A stretch of 64,000 nt of DNA, taken from contig NZ_WACG01000001.1 in NCBI RefSeq assembly GCF_009193255.1, forward strand, positions 620,001-684,000, written 5' to 3'. The DNA comes from Arthrobacter koreensis (GTDB lineage: Bacteria > Actinomycetota > Actinomycetes > Actinomycetales > Micrococcaceae). The translations under genes were made by a program, and so were the position numbers. Below the pieces are notes generated by a model. That model saw only the letters and a list, made by a program, of their open reading frames with translations. It ran no database searches and was not told the DNA's origin. This document shows, piece after piece, positions 1 to 8,053 of the stretch (the stretch's first letter is position 1; each line of letters begins with the position of its first letter).

Positions 1-932
1 GCGGTGGCGCGGTTGCCGCGGACGGCCGCGACGGCGGCGGCCAGCGCCTCGTCGGAGGTCAGGTCAGAATCCACGAGCTCCAGCACAGCAGCTGCTTCAG
101 CGTCCCCGGCGGCAGCGTTGCGGCGCAGCAGCAGCACCGGCAGCGTGGGCACGCCTTCCCGCAGGTCCGTTCCAGGAGTCTTGCCGGACTTGTCCTGCAG
201 GCCCGCAACGTCAATGACGTCGTCGGCGAGCTGGAAGGCCACGCCCACCTTCTCGCCGTAGTCCACCATGATTTTCACGGTCTGCGGATCTGCTCCGCCA
301 AACAGCGCGCCCAGCTGGCCCGAGGCCGCAATCAGCGATCCGGTCTTCCCCGCAATGACGGAGAGGTAGTGGGCCAGGGGATCTTCGCCGTCGGCCGGCC
401 CCATGGTCTCCTGCAGCTGGCCCATGACCAGGCGCTCGAAGGTGCGGGCCTGGATGCCGAGGGCTTCGGCGCCCAGGAGCGAGACCAGTGAGGATGCCCG
501 GGCAAAGATCAGGTCGCCGGTCAGGACGGCAACGGAGTTCCCCCAGACTTCGTGTGCGGTCGGTGCACCGCGGCGCACGGGCGCGGAATCCATCACGTCG
601 TCGTGATAGAGGGTGGCAAGATGCGTCAGCTCAACAACGACGGCGGCCATTCGCACCTGGTCATTGCCCGGGTTCGGGCCCAGGTGGGAAGCAAGCAGGA
701 CCAGCAGCGGGCGCACGCGCTTCCCGCCCGCCTCCATCAGGTGCCGGGAGGTTGCGTCCGCGAAGGGGTCCGAATTGGCGATCGCCTCGCGCAGTTCCTC
801 TTCGACCTTTTCCAGGCCGGCCACAATGGCTGGGCCCAGGACGGGATCTTCCGCGAGCGGGGTGAACCCGGGAGGCAGCGCCATCTCGGCGTCCCCGAGG
901 GCATCCGGGCTGGCATTGGTGGATTCAGTCAC
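1..932 (-). CDS. Polyprenyl diphosphate synthase (menaquinone side chain), 3' end cut by window edge
   Basis: All-trans polyprenyl diphosphate synthase that condenses isopentenyl diphosphate units to make the isoprenoid tail of menaquinone; cytosolic or membrane-associated. Reading leftwards from a GTG at 932 the translation shows the first aspartate-rich motif (HDDVMD, after ELTHLATLY) and the second (LADDVID), which bind the Mg-diphosphates. About 310 codons are present and the C-terminus lies beyond base 1. It follows menJ by about 40 bp in the order menG-menJ-polyprenyl synthase, the same neighbourhood as mycobacterial menG/menJ/grcC1, so the quinone tail is a better guess than carotenoid or undecaprenyl synthesis. 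Chain length cannot be read from sequence alone. Confidence 0.9.
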   Translation of the reverse strand, partial: MTESTNASPDALGDAEMALPPGFTPLAEDPVLGPAIVAGLEKVEEELREAIANSDPFADATSRHLMEAGGKRVRPLLVLLASHLGPNPGNDQVRMAAVVVELTHLATLYHDDVMDSAPVRRGAPTAHEVWGNSVAVLTGDLIFARASSLVSLLGAEALGIQARTFERLVMGQLQETMGPADGEDPLAHYLSVIAGKTGSLIAASGQLGALFGGADPQTVKIMVDYGEKVGVAFQLADDVIDVAGLQDKSGKTPGTDLREGVPTLPVLLLRRNAAAGDAEAAAVLELVDSDLTSDEALAAAVAAVRGNRAT

Positions 933-971
933 TGTTCAAGGCTAACTTCTCGTGGGGACGGGTTGGCAGGG

Positions 972-2309
972 TCAAACTCTGGCATTGCGGCCCGCGCCCT
1001 GAACGGGCTGCGGCGCGCCGTCCTGGTTGGAGGCGGCCGGAACCAGCATTTCCATCAACGCAATCACTCTATCCTCGATCCGCCGCGGCGAGTCGTCCGT
1101 GAGGTTGGCCAGCATCCGGACCACGAATCGCATCAGGACGGGGATTGGCATGCCGGTGCGCAGCGCCAGCTTCATCACGGCGGGTTTGCCGATGAGGCCG
1201 GCGAAGACGCGGCCCAGGGTGAAGTGGCTGCCCCACTCGGACCGGACGCGTCCGGCGTAACCCTCCAGCGCGGCGTCGTACGCCGCCTCCGGTGCCAGGA
1301 TTCCGGGGGTCCTGCGGGCCTGTTCGGCGGAGACGATGTAATCGGCCGCGAAGCGCGCGGACTCCATGGCGTAGGAAATGCCCTCACCGTTGAACGGGCT
1401 GACCATGCCGCCCGCATCGCCAAGCAGCAGCAGCCCGGGCGAATAGTGCGGGGTGCGGTTGAAACCCATCGGCAGGGCTGCGCCGCGGATCTCCCCCACC
1501 TGGTTTTCCGGGGTGAACCCCCATTCAGCGGGCATGCCGGCAGTCCAGTCGCGCAGGACCTGGCGGTAGTCGAGGCGGCCGAATTCCTTGGAGGAGTTCA
1601 GGATGCCCAGGCCGACGTTGGAGGTCCCGTCACCGACGCCGAAGACCCAGCCGTACCCCGGCAGCGGGTTGCCCGCGGCGTCGGGCAGTTCCAGCCAGCC
1701 TTCCATCCAGTCATCGTTGGTGCGCGGGGACGTGAAGTAGGTGCGCACGGCAACGCCCAGCGGACGGTCATCGCGCTTTTCGAGCCCCAGGCTCAGCGCC
1801 GTGCGGGTGGAGTTGCCGTCTGCGGCCAGCACGACGTCGGCGGTGAATTCCCGCACCTCGCCCGTTTTCCGGCCGTTTTCGTCAAGGACATTCGCGACGA
1901 CGCCGCGTACCCGCCCGTCGTCGTTCCGGAGTGCCTCGGTGACGCTGTGGCGTTCAAGGATGCGGGCACCGGCAGCGCGGGCATGCTCCGCCAGTTCCTC
2001 GTCGAAGCCCAGGCGCGTGCGGACCAGGCCGTAGGAAGGGAAGTCATCCAGGTCCGGCCATGGCAGTTCGATGGTGCGGCCGGCGGCAATCAGGCGGAGG
2101 CCTTTGTTGCGCCGCCAGCCGTCTGCCTCATGGTGCGGCAGGCCAAGGAGCTGAATTTCACGGACGGCACGCGGGGTGAGTCCGTCGCCGCACACCTTTT
2201 CGCGCGGGAACGCCGTCTTCTCCAGGACCGTCACGTCGATCCCGGCCGAAGCCAGGTAATAGGCGGCGGTGGAGCCGGCCGGGCCGGCGCCGACGATGAG
2301 GACGCTCAC
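972..2309 (-). CDS. menJ: Geranylgeranyl reductase-family FAD oxidoreductase, MenJ-like menaquinone reductase
   Basis: FAD-dependent reductase expected to saturate one isoprene unit of the menaquinone tail, giving MK(H2), the form common in actinomycetes. The 445-residue protein opens with a dinucleotide-binding loop ([15 protein letters not shown], from about residue 6), has the family CGDG motif near residue 40 and a second FAD motif ([20 protein letters not shown]) near residue 300. The start is GTG, whose GTGA overlaps the menG stop codon, implying translational coupling. Position between menG and the polyprenyl synthase supports MenJ over chlorophyll- or lipid-type geranylgeranyl reductases. 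Family membership is clear; the exact substrate is inferred from context. Confidence 0.85.
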   Translation of the reverse strand: MSVLIVGAGPAGSTAAYYLASAGIDVTVLEKTAFPREKVCGDGLTPRAVREIQLLGLPHHEADGWRRNKGLRLIAAGRTIELPWPDLDDFPSYGLVRTRLGFDEELAEHARAAGARILERHSVTEALRNDDGRVRGVVANVLDENGRKTGEVREFTADVVLAADGNSTRTALSLGLEKRDDRPLGVAVRTYFTSPRTNDDWMEGWLELPDAAGNPLPGYGWVFGVGDGTSNVGLGILNSSKEFGRLDYRQVLRDWTAGMPAEWGFTPENQVGEIRGAALPMGFNRTPHYSPGLLLLGDAGGMVSPFNGEGISYAMESARFAADYIVSAEQARRTPGILAPEAAYDAALEGYAGRVRSEWGSHFTLGRVFAGLIGKPAVMKLALRTGMPIPVLMRFVVRMLANLTDDSPRRIEDRVIALMEMLVPAASNQDGAPQPVQGAGRNARV

Positions 2310-3016
2310 GCTCCGGCTGCCTCCGCAGGCTTCACAGCGCGGTGAATGGCAACGATGCCGCCCGAAAGGTTGCGGTATGCGACGCTCTCCCAGCCCTCTG
2401 CGGCGATCCAGGCCGCCAGTTCATCCTGGTTCGGCCAGGCGCGGATCGACTCTGCGAGGTAGACGTAGGCATCCGGGTTGGAGGCCACCTTGCGTGCGAT
2501 CGGAGGCAGCGCGCGCATGAGGTATTCCGTGTACATGGTCCGCCACAGCGGAACCACCGGCGAGGAGAACTCGGCAATGACCAGCTTGCCGCCGGGCTTG
2601 GTGACGCGCAGCATCTCTGCCAGCGCCTTCTTTGGCTCGTTGACGTTGCGCAGGCCGAAGGAAATGGTGGTGGCGTCGAAGGAGTTGTCCTCGAACGGCA
2701 GGTTGGTGGCGTCTCCGGCGACGAAGTCGATGTCCGGGCGGCGGCGCTTGCCTACCTTGAGCATGCCCAGGGAGAAATCGCAGGCAACAACCGAAACGCC
2801 TGCGTCGGCATAGGGCTCGCTGGAGGTACCGGTGCCGGCTGCGAGGTCCAGCACGCGGGATCCCGGACGGGCTCCGACGGCGTCGACCACCAGGCGCCGC
2901 CAGCGGCGGGTCTGGCCCATGGACAGAACATCGTTGACGATGTCGTACTTGGGGGCCACCTCGTCAAACATGGCAGCGACTTCATCGGGGCGTTTTTCCA
3001 AAGTTGCACGCTTCAC
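2306..3016 (-). CDS. menG: Demethylmenaquinone methyltransferase
   Basis: SAM-dependent C-methyltransferase (UbiE/MenG) catalysing the last step of menaquinone synthesis. The 236-residue protein carries the family signature from the N-terminus ([19 protein letters not shown]), SAM motif I ([10 protein letters not shown], about residue 56) and the later FGLRNV and EFSSP segments. The start is GTG at 3016; a -10-like hexamer GACAAT lies exactly six bases before it, so the mRNA may be leaderless. It is the first gene of menG-menJ-polyprenyl synthase and overlaps menJ by four bases. Confidence 0.95.
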   Translation of the reverse strand: MKRATLEKRPDEVAAMFDEVAPKYDIVNDVLSMGQTRRWRRLVVDAVGARPGSRVLDLAAGTGTSSEPYADAGVSVVACDFSLGMLKVGKRRRPDIDFVAGDATNLPFEDNSFDATTISFGLRNVNEPKKALAEMLRVTKPGGKLVIAEFSSPVVPLWRTMYTEYLMRALPPIARKVASNPDAYVYLAESIRAWPNQDELAAWIAAEGWESVAYRNLSGGIVAIHRAVKPAEAAGA

Positions 3017-3028
3017 CCGCTCATTGTC
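3017..3028 (-). promoter_or_regulatory. Leaderless-type -10 for menG
   Basis: On the minus strand GACAAT (3028 to 3023) is followed by six bases and then the GTG start of menG. This places the likely transcription start on the start codon. No Shine-Dalgarno-like sequence lies between. The same geometry recurs at ten other genes in the window. Confidence 0.5.
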
Positions 3029-3159
3029 TCAAACAAAGCGCAGGCCGCCGAACCGGCGTGTACCGGTTGGTCATGGGCCACATACCCGTGTGTTCCTCAA
3101 CGCTGCCTGCGCTTCGGGATATGGGGGTATCAGGGAGGCGGAGTAGGGTTGGAGGCATT

Positions 3160-4479
3160 ATGACCACCCTGCGTTCCCTCACCATTGCCCTGGGCGTGCC
3201 GTCGGCCGCCATCGGGCTGCTTGAATACCTGGTCCGCAATGACCAGCTGTGCTGGATCCGCCACGGCGAAGGCCTGGTGGGATTCGGAGAAGTCCTGCGC
3301 CACACCTCCACGGGCCCGGACCGTTTCGACTCCGCCCGAAACTGGTGGAACGCCGTGCGCGCCGATGCGCAGGTGGACGACGAGGTGCAGGTTCCGGGAA
3401 CCGGACTCGCAGCTTTCGGCTCCTTCGCATTCTCGAAGCGGTCCCCCTTCCTGTCCCGCGTCGTCGTGCCGGAAATCATCGTCGGTTCCCGCAACGGCAC
3501 CGCCTGGGTTACGCAGACCACCCTGGACCCGGATGCAGTCCTGGACCGCGAGTCCGTGGCTACGGCCCTGGCGGGGTACCTCGAAGAGATTTCCGCTGAC
3601 TCGCTGTCCCTCGGCAGCGACACCATCCTTCCCGGGATGCTCTCCGAATCCGAGTGGAAGAACGCCGTGGCACGGTCCGTGGCGCACATTGCCGCCGGTG
3701 AGCTGAGCAAGATCGTGCTGGCCCGGGACATCGTTGCGAGCCTCTCCGCTCCCATTGCGACGGCGCAGGTCCTGCGGGAACTGGCGCTGCGGTACCAGAG
3801 CTGCTGGACCTACTCCGTGGACGGGCTCATCGGCTCCACCCCGGAAATGCTGATCAAGGTGGAGGACGGCAAGGCCCGTGCCCGTGTCCTGGCCGGAACC
3901 CTGGACCGTGCCACTGCCCCGCTGGATGATCCGGACTATGCCAAGCGCGTCCTGGCCGGTTCGGAAAAGCAGCAGCACGAACACGCAATTGCCATCGATT
4001 CAGTAACCCGCCAGCTTGAACCCTTCACCTCCTCCATGACCTCGCACAGCGAACCGTTCGTCCTGGAGCTGCCCAACGTATGGCACCTCGCCTCGGACGT
4101 CACGGCCGAGCTTCGGAGCGAAGACGGCGCGGTGCCCAGCTCGCTGGACCTCGTCGAAGCCCTCCACCCGACCGCCGCCGTCTGCGGCTATCCCACCAGC
4201 GTGGCCGGGGAACTCATCAGTGAACTTGAACACATGGACCGGGGCCCCTATGCCGGTCCAGTCGGCTGGTTCGACGGCTCCGGCAACGGTGAATGGGGCA
4301 TTGCGCTGCGCGGCGCCGTCATCGAAGACCCCCAGGCTGTCCGCCTGTTCGCGGGCTGCGGGATCGTTTCCGGTTCCAACCCCGCGGCGGAGCTGGAGGA
4401 AACCTGGTCCAAGTTCCGTCCCATGCTCGAAGCCCTCGGACTGGACCGTGCCCGGGTGCTCTCCGGCCAGCCTTCCTGA
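3160..4479 (+). CDS. menF: Isochorismate synthase
   Basis: Chorismate-utilising enzyme converting chorismate to isochorismate, the entry step of menaquinone synthesis. The 439-residue product has the chorismate-binding domain in its C-terminal two thirds, including KIVLARD, LAGTLDRA, HPTAAVCGYP and the terminal GCGIVSGSNP with the metal-site glutamates around ELEETW. Open reading extends upstream to 3004, but the ATG at 3160 has GGAGG at 3151-3155 and starts where the family usually does (MTTLRSLTI). It is divergent from menG. The symbol menF is by function; entC/dhbC-type siderophore enzymes are close relatives, but the surrounding men genes favour menaquinone. Confidence 0.88.
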   Translation: MTTLRSLTIALGVPSAAIGLLEYLVRNDQLCWIRHGEGLVGFGEVLRHTSTGPDRFDSARNWWNAVRADAQVDDEVQVPGTGLAAFGSFAFSKRSPFLSRVVVPEIIVGSRNGTAWVTQTTLDPDAVLDRESVATALAGYLEEISADSLSLGSDTILPGMLSESEWKNAVARSVAHIAAGELSKIVLARDIVASLSAPIATAQVLRELALRYQSCWTYSVDGLIGSTPEMLIKVEDGKARARVLAGTLDRATAPLDDPDYAKRVLAGSEKQQHEHAIAIDSVTRQLEPFTSSMTSHSEPFVLELPNVWHLASDVTAELRSEDGAVPSSLDLVEALHPTAAVCGYPTSVAGELISELEHMDRGPYAGPVGWFDGSGNGEWGIALRGAVIEDPQAVRLFAGCGIVSGSNPAAELEETWSKFRPMLEALGLDRARVLSGQPS

Positions 4480-4493
4480 GCGGCGCGTACAAT
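4475..4493 (+). promoter_or_regulatory. Promoter block of first binding protein, duplicated before the second
   Basis: CCTGANNGNNGCGTACAAT occupies 4475-4493 and recurs at 5463-5481 in front of the paralogous gene. It includes a good -10 hexamer TACAAT (4488-4493). The block overlaps the menF stop codon (TGA, 4477-4479), so this promoter is embedded in the end of the preceding gene. No convincing -35 is seen. Confidence 0.6.
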
Positions 4494-4506
4494 TTATTCC
4501 CGTAAG

Positions 4507-4528
4507 AGCGGCTTTCTGCCGCTTTTTT
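4507..4528 (+). terminator. Intrinsic terminator of menF, possibly attenuating the ABC operon
   Basis: AGCGGC (4507-4512), a five-base loop and GCCGCT (4518-4523) form a stem followed by a run of T to 4528. It is a standard intrinsic terminator 28 bases after the menF stop. It lies downstream of the TACAAT -10 at 4488-4493, so transcripts from that promoter must read through it to reach the binding-protein gene. Confidence 0.8.
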
Positions 4529-4579
4529 CCAGCCCCCACCGGAGCCGCACGCTCCGTTCCGACCTAAGGTTCTAAACCA

Positions 4580-5365
4580 ATGCACCACAAAGCACGCAAC
4601 GCCGTCGCCGCTGTTCTGGCCGTCGGTGCCCTCAGCCTCGCAGCCTGCGGCTCTGGGTCCGGTTCAGCTGATGAGTCCGGACTGGGACTGGTCAATGACG
4701 GCACGCTGACTGTCTGCTCCAACCTGCCGTTCCAGCCCTTCGAGTATGTGGATGACAACGGCGAGTACGCCGGGTTCGATATGGACCTTTCGCGCGAAAT
4801 CGCCTCCGGCATGGGCCTGGAGTGGGAACTGCAGAACGTGGGCTTCGACGGACTCCAGAGCGGCACCGTCCTGGCCGCCGGCCAGTGCGACATGATCGCC
4901 GCAGCGGTAACCATCACCCCGGAGCGCGAGGAAAAGCTCGCCTTCTCGGACCCGTACTACGACTCCCTGCAGTCACTGCTGGTTCCCGAGGGCTCCTCCG
5001 TGAAATCCCTGGAGGACCTGGCCGGCAAGAAGGTTGGCGTGCAGCAGGGCACCACCGGCGAGTCCTATGCCCGGGACAATGCCGGCGACGCCGAGATCAT
5101 CTCCTACCAGTCCGACGCCGAACTGTTCCCGGCACTGCAGGCCGGCAACATCGACGCCGTCCTCCAGGACCTGCCCGTCAACCTGGACCACACGGACGGC
5201 GGTGCCTTCACCATCTCCGCCACGTACGAAACGGATGAAGTGTACGGCTTCGCCATGAAGAAGACCGGAAGCGAAGACCTGGTTGCTGCTGTCAACGCAG
5301 AGCTGGCAGAGCTGCGCAGCAACGGCAAGTACCAGGAAATCTACGACAAGTACTTCACCGAATAA
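4580..5365 (+). CDS. ABC transporter substrate-binding lipoprotein (amino-acid type), copy 1
   Basis: Extracytoplasmic solute-binding protein of family 3 (polar amino acid/opine type), anchored by lipidation. The signal peptide ends in the lipobox LAAC with Cys23. The mature protein has the family pattern: LTVCSNLPFQPFEY near the N-terminus, GFDMDLSREIA, FDGLQSGTVLAAGQCDM and SDPYYDSLQS. It is 261 residues long, normal for the family. It is followed by a close paralogue (5552-6334), one permease and one ATPase, so two binding proteins probably share one transporter. Ligand unknown; cationic or polar amino acids are the usual cargo. Confidence 0.92.
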   Translation: MHHKARNAVAAVLAVGALSLAACGSGSGSADESGLGLVNDGTLTVCSNLPFQPFEYVDDNGEYAGFDMDLSREIASGMGLEWELQNVGFDGLQSGTVLAAGQCDMIAAAVTITPEREEKLAFSDPYYDSLQSLLVPEGSSVKSLEDLAGKKVGVQQGTTGESYARDNAGDAEIISYQSDAELFPALQAGNIDAVLQDLPVNLDHTDGGAFTISATYETDEVYGFAMKKTGSEDLVAAVNAELAELRSNGKYQEIYDKYFTE

Positions 5366-5382
5366 CCCATCTGCTGCTGCAC

Positions 5383-5417
5383 GACGGCGCCGGCCTGGTT
5401 CACAGGCCAGCGCCGTC
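5383..5417 (+). terminator. Strong hairpin between the two binding-protein genes
   Basis: GACGGCGC-c-GGCCTG, loop GTTCA, CAGGCC-a-GCGCCGTC: a 14-bp stem with one opposed mismatch pair, 18 bases after the stop at 5365. There is no T-tract, so it may protect the 3' end or reduce read-through rather than terminate fully. The next gene has its own promoter block. Confidence 0.55.
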
Positions 5418-5462
5418 TGCCGTAAAGGGCACGCCCCGCGCTGTGAGCTGCGGCACCCGAAA

Positions 5463-5481
5463 CCTGATGGATGCGTACAAT
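5463..5481 (+). promoter_or_regulatory. Promoter block of second binding protein
   Basis: CCTGATGGATGCGTACAAT matches the block at 4475-4493 at all 13 fixed positions of CCTGANNGNNGCGTACAAT less the wildcards, with TACAAT at 5476-5481 as -10. Conservation in two otherwise different leaders argues it was duplicated with the gene and is functional. Confidence 0.6.
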
Positions 5482-5506
5482 CGAGACTGCTTACCAACAA
5501 TGTTCG

Positions 5507-5522
5507 GGACCGCCGGCGGTCC
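5507..5522. promoter_or_regulatory. 16-bp perfect palindrome in leader of second binding protein
   Basis: GGACCGCCGGCGGTCC is a perfect palindrome about 26 bases downstream of the TACAAT -10 and 30 bases before the start codon. It could be an operator or a leader hairpin. Nothing comparable lies before copy 1, so the paralogues may be regulated differently. Confidence 0.4.
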
Positions 5523-5551
5523 TGCCCGGCACCAAGAGAAGGTACCAATCC

Positions 5552-6334
5552 ATGCCGTACAAAGCACGATCCTCCGTCCTGGCCGCTGCGGCACTGTCCG
5601 TCCTTGCCCTTTCCGCCTGCGGCGGCGGCAGTGACAGCGCGTCCGATTCCGGAATGAACCTGGTTTCCGAAGGGAAGCTCACCGTCTGCTCAGACATTCC
5701 CTACCCGCCCTTCGAATACGAAGAAAACGGCGAGTACGTGGGCTTCGACATGGACCTCGTCAAGGAAATCGCCTCCGGCATGGGCCTGGAAGCCTCCATC
5801 CAGGACGTCGGTTTCGACGGCCTGCAGGGCGGCACCGTCCTGGCCGCCGGACAGTGCGACCTGGGCGCCAGCGCCATGACCATTACCGAGGAACGCCAGA
5901 AGAACCTGACGTTCTCCGACCCGTACTACGATTCGCTGCAGTCCATCCTGGTGCCCGAGGGCTCGGACATCACCGGCATCGAAGACCTCGCAGGCAAGAA
6001 GGTTGGAGTCCAGCAGGGCACCACCGGCGAGGCCTACGCCCGGGACAACGCCGCCGACGCCGAGATCATCTCCTACCCTTCGGACGCCGAGCTCTTCCCG
6101 GCCCTGCAGGCAGGGAATGTCGACGCCGTGCTCCAGGACCTCCCCGTGAACCTGGGCCACACCCAGGAGGGCGCCTTCACCATCGCCGCGAAGTTCGAGA
6201 CGGACGAATCCTACGGTTTCGCCATGGCGAAGAACGCGAGCGAAGAACTCGTATCCGGCGTCAACGAACAGCTGGCCGCCCTGCGTGACAACGGCAAGTA
6301 CCAGGAAATCTACGACAAGTACTTCACCGAATAA
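5552..6334 (+). CDS. ABC transporter substrate-binding lipoprotein (amino-acid type), copy 2
   Basis: Family 3 solute-binding lipoprotein, paralogue of the preceding gene. The start ATG at 5552 has AGAGAAGG nine bases upstream; an earlier in-frame ATG at 5471 would lie within the promoter block and add residues before the signal peptide, so it is rejected. The lipobox is LSAC with Cys23, the same position as in copy 1. Long segments are identical between the two copies (for example GKKVGVQQGTTGE, DAELFPALQAGN and the C-terminal KYQEIYDKYFTE), so the duplication is fairly recent. Differences cluster in the N-terminal third, including the segment after LTVCS, which may alter ligand preference. 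Confidence 0.92.
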   Translation: MPYKARSSVLAAAALSVLALSACGGGSDSASDSGMNLVSEGKLTVCSDIPYPPFEYEENGEYVGFDMDLVKEIASGMGLEASIQDVGFDGLQGGTVLAAGQCDLGASAMTITEERQKNLTFSDPYYDSLQSILVPEGSDITGIEDLAGKKVGVQQGTTGEAYARDNAADAEIISYPSDAELFPALQAGNVDAVLQDLPVNLGHTQEGAFTIAAKFETDESYGFAMAKNASEELVSGVNEQLAALRDNGKYQEIYDKYFTE

Positions 6335-6349
6335 CACTGACTGACCCAC

Positions 6350-6382
6350 GGCCGTCCCTGGCACATCCCGCCAGGGACGGCC
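6350..6382 (+). terminator. Intercistronic hairpin between binding protein and permease
   Basis: GGCCGTCCCTGG (6350-6361) pairs perfectly with CCAGGGACGGCC (6371-6382) around a nine-base loop. No T-run follows, and the permease begins 25 bases later. Such hairpins after binding-protein genes typically stabilise the upstream mRNA or cause partial termination, giving excess binding protein over membrane subunits. Role inferred from position. Confidence 0.6.
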
Positions 6383-6407
6383 CTAAACTTCCGCGGAAGG
6401 CCTTTAC

Positions 6408-7193
6408 TTGAAACCGTCCACCCGCAGACGCCTCACCCGGGGCATCCTGTACGCCGTCTTCGTCCTGGCAGTTGTTGCCGTCGTCCTGCTCGCCGACTGG
6501 CAGGCCATCGGCGTGAACTTCTTCGACCCGGAGGTGGCCCGCGCGGCCTTCCCGACCATCATCACGGTCGCCGTCAAGAACACCGTCGTCTACACGATCA
6601 TCGCGTTCATCGGCGGCCTGATCCTGGGCCTGATCCTGGCCCTGATGAAGCTCTCACCGGTGGGTCCCTACCGGTGGGCAGCCACCGTGTACATCGAAAT
6701 CTTCCGCGGCCTGCCCGCCCTGCTGGTGATCTTCGCAATGGCCTTCGCCGTCCCGATCGCCTTCTCCTGGCGTCCTCCGGGAGGCAACGCGGGAGCGGGC
6801 CTGATCGCCCTGATCATGGTGTCCGGCGCCTACATCGCCGAAACCATCCGTGCAGGCATCCAGGCCGTACCCGCCGGACAGACCGAAGCTGCCCGCTCGC
6901 TGGGCATGGGCCCGGCCTGGACCATGGTCTCCGTGACCCTGCCCCAGGCGTTCCGCATCATCACCCCGCCGCTGACCAATGAGCTGGTCATCCTGATCAA
7001 GGACACCTCGCTGCTGTTCATTGCCGGCATGGCAATGCAGGACCGGGAGCTGACCACCTTCGCGCGGGACTCCGTCTCGCAGAACGCCAACTCCACTCCC
7101 CTGGTGCTGGCCGCGATCATGTACCTGATCATCACCCTGCCGCTGACACAGCTGGTCGCCAAGCTCGAACGCCACAACCAGAGAGGCCGGTAA
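6408..7193 (+). CDS. Amino-acid ABC transporter permease
   Basis: Inner-membrane permease of the HisM/GlnP type. The 261-residue protein begins with a basic stretch and a hydrophobic helix (GILYAVFVLAVVAVVLLADW), followed by the usual five-helix core. The EAA-type loop that contacts the ATPase is visible as EAARSLGMG followed by LPQAFRIITPPLTNE. The start is a TTG at 6408 with GGAAGG seven bases upstream; no ATG or GTG fits the family start better. It sits between the two binding proteins and the ATPase, six bases before the latter. A single permease gene implies a homodimer. Confidence 0.92.
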   Translation: MKPSTRRRLTRGILYAVFVLAVVAVVLLADWQAIGVNFFDPEVARAAFPTIITVAVKNTVVYTIIAFIGGLILGLILALMKLSPVGPYRWAATVYIEIFRGLPALLVIFAMAFAVPIAFSWRPPGGNAGAGLIALIMVSGAYIAETIRAGIQAVPAGQTEAARSLGMGPAWTMVSVTLPQAFRIITPPLTNELVILIKDTSLLFIAGMAMQDRELTTFARDSVSQNANSTPLVLAAIMYLIITLPLTQLVAKLERHNQRGR

Positions 7194-7199
7194 TCCAGC

Positions 7200-7961
7200 G
7201 TGAGCACACCTGTACCTACCCCGTCCGCAGGCACTCCCGCCATTGAAGTCCGGAACCTGCACAAGTCCTTCGGCGACAACGAGGTGCTCAAGGGCATCGA
7301 CTTCCACGTCAACCAGGGCGAAGTCGTCTGCGTGATCGGCCCGTCCGGTTCAGGCAAGTCCACCCTGCTGCGCTGCGTGAACCGGCTCGAGGAACCCACC
7401 ACGGGAACCATCCGCGTCGAGGGCACGGACATCACGGATCCGGAGACGGACCTGGACGCCGTCCGCACCCGGATTGGCATGGTTTTCCAGCAGTTCAACC
7501 TCTTCCCGCACCTGAACGTGCTGCAGAACCTGACCCTGGCCCAGCGCCGCGCCAAGAAGCGCGGCAAGGCCGAGGCCGAGGCGACGGCCATGAAGAACCT
7601 GGCGAAGGTTGGACTGGCGGACCGCGCCAAGGCATTCCCGTCCCAGCTCTCCGGCGGACAGCAGCAGCGCGTGGCTATTGCCCGCGCCCTGTCCATGGAC
7701 CCGGACATGATGCTCTTTGACGAGCCCACCTCGGCCCTGGACCCGGAACTGGTCGGTGATGTCCTGGAGGTCATGCGCCAGCTGGCCCAGGAAGGCATGA
7801 CCATGATGGTGGTGACCCATGAGATGGGATTCGCCCGCGAGGTTGGCGACCGCGTGGTGTTTATGGACGGCGGCATCGTCGTCGAACAGGGAGCACCGGA
7901 GGCCGTGCTGGGCAACCCGCAGCACGAACGGACCCGCTCCTTCCTTTCCAAGGTCCTCTAG
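7200..7961 (+). CDS. Amino-acid ABC transporter ATP-binding protein
   Basis: Cytosolic ATPase that powers the importer. The 253-residue protein shows Walker [10 protein letters not shown] (residues 47-55), the Q-loop in [12 protein letters not shown], the signature LSGGQQQR, Walker [15 protein letters not shown] and the switch histidine in VVTHEMGFA. It is closest in pattern to the GlnQ/HisP class. GTG start. It is the last gene of the importer set and is followed by a strong terminator. Confidence 0.95.
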   Translation: MSTPVPTPSAGTPAIEVRNLHKSFGDNEVLKGIDFHVNQGEVVCVIGPSGSGKSTLLRCVNRLEEPTTGTIRVEGTDITDPETDLDAVRTRIGMVFQQFNLFPHLNVLQNLTLAQRRAKKRGKAEAEATAMKNLAKVGLADRAKAFPSQLSGGQQQRVAIARALSMDPDMMLFDEPTSALDPELVGDVLEVMRQLAQEGMTMMVVTHEMGFAREVGDRVVFMDGGIVVEQGAPEAVLGNPQHERTRSFLSKVL

Positions 7962-7972
7962 TATTCAGCCCT

Positions 7973-8020
7973 AACGGCTGTGGCCTGCATCGTTTCCGGT
8001 GCAGGCCACAGCCGTTTTTG
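7973..8020 (+). terminator. Terminator of ABC transporter operon
   Basis: A 17-bp perfect stem (7973-7989 with 8000-8016) carries a ten-base loop and ends in TTTTT. It separates the operon from the convergent menD gene, and may also help stop menD transcripts because the stem is preceded by AA on the plus strand. Confidence 0.9.
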
Positions 8021-8053
8021 CCGCCCGCAGCCACGGGTGCGGCACCGGTGGCG

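Noticed and set aside
552-2345. A 597-codon plus-strand frame
   Set aside because: Antisense to the polyprenyl synthase and menJ, whose motifs are complete.
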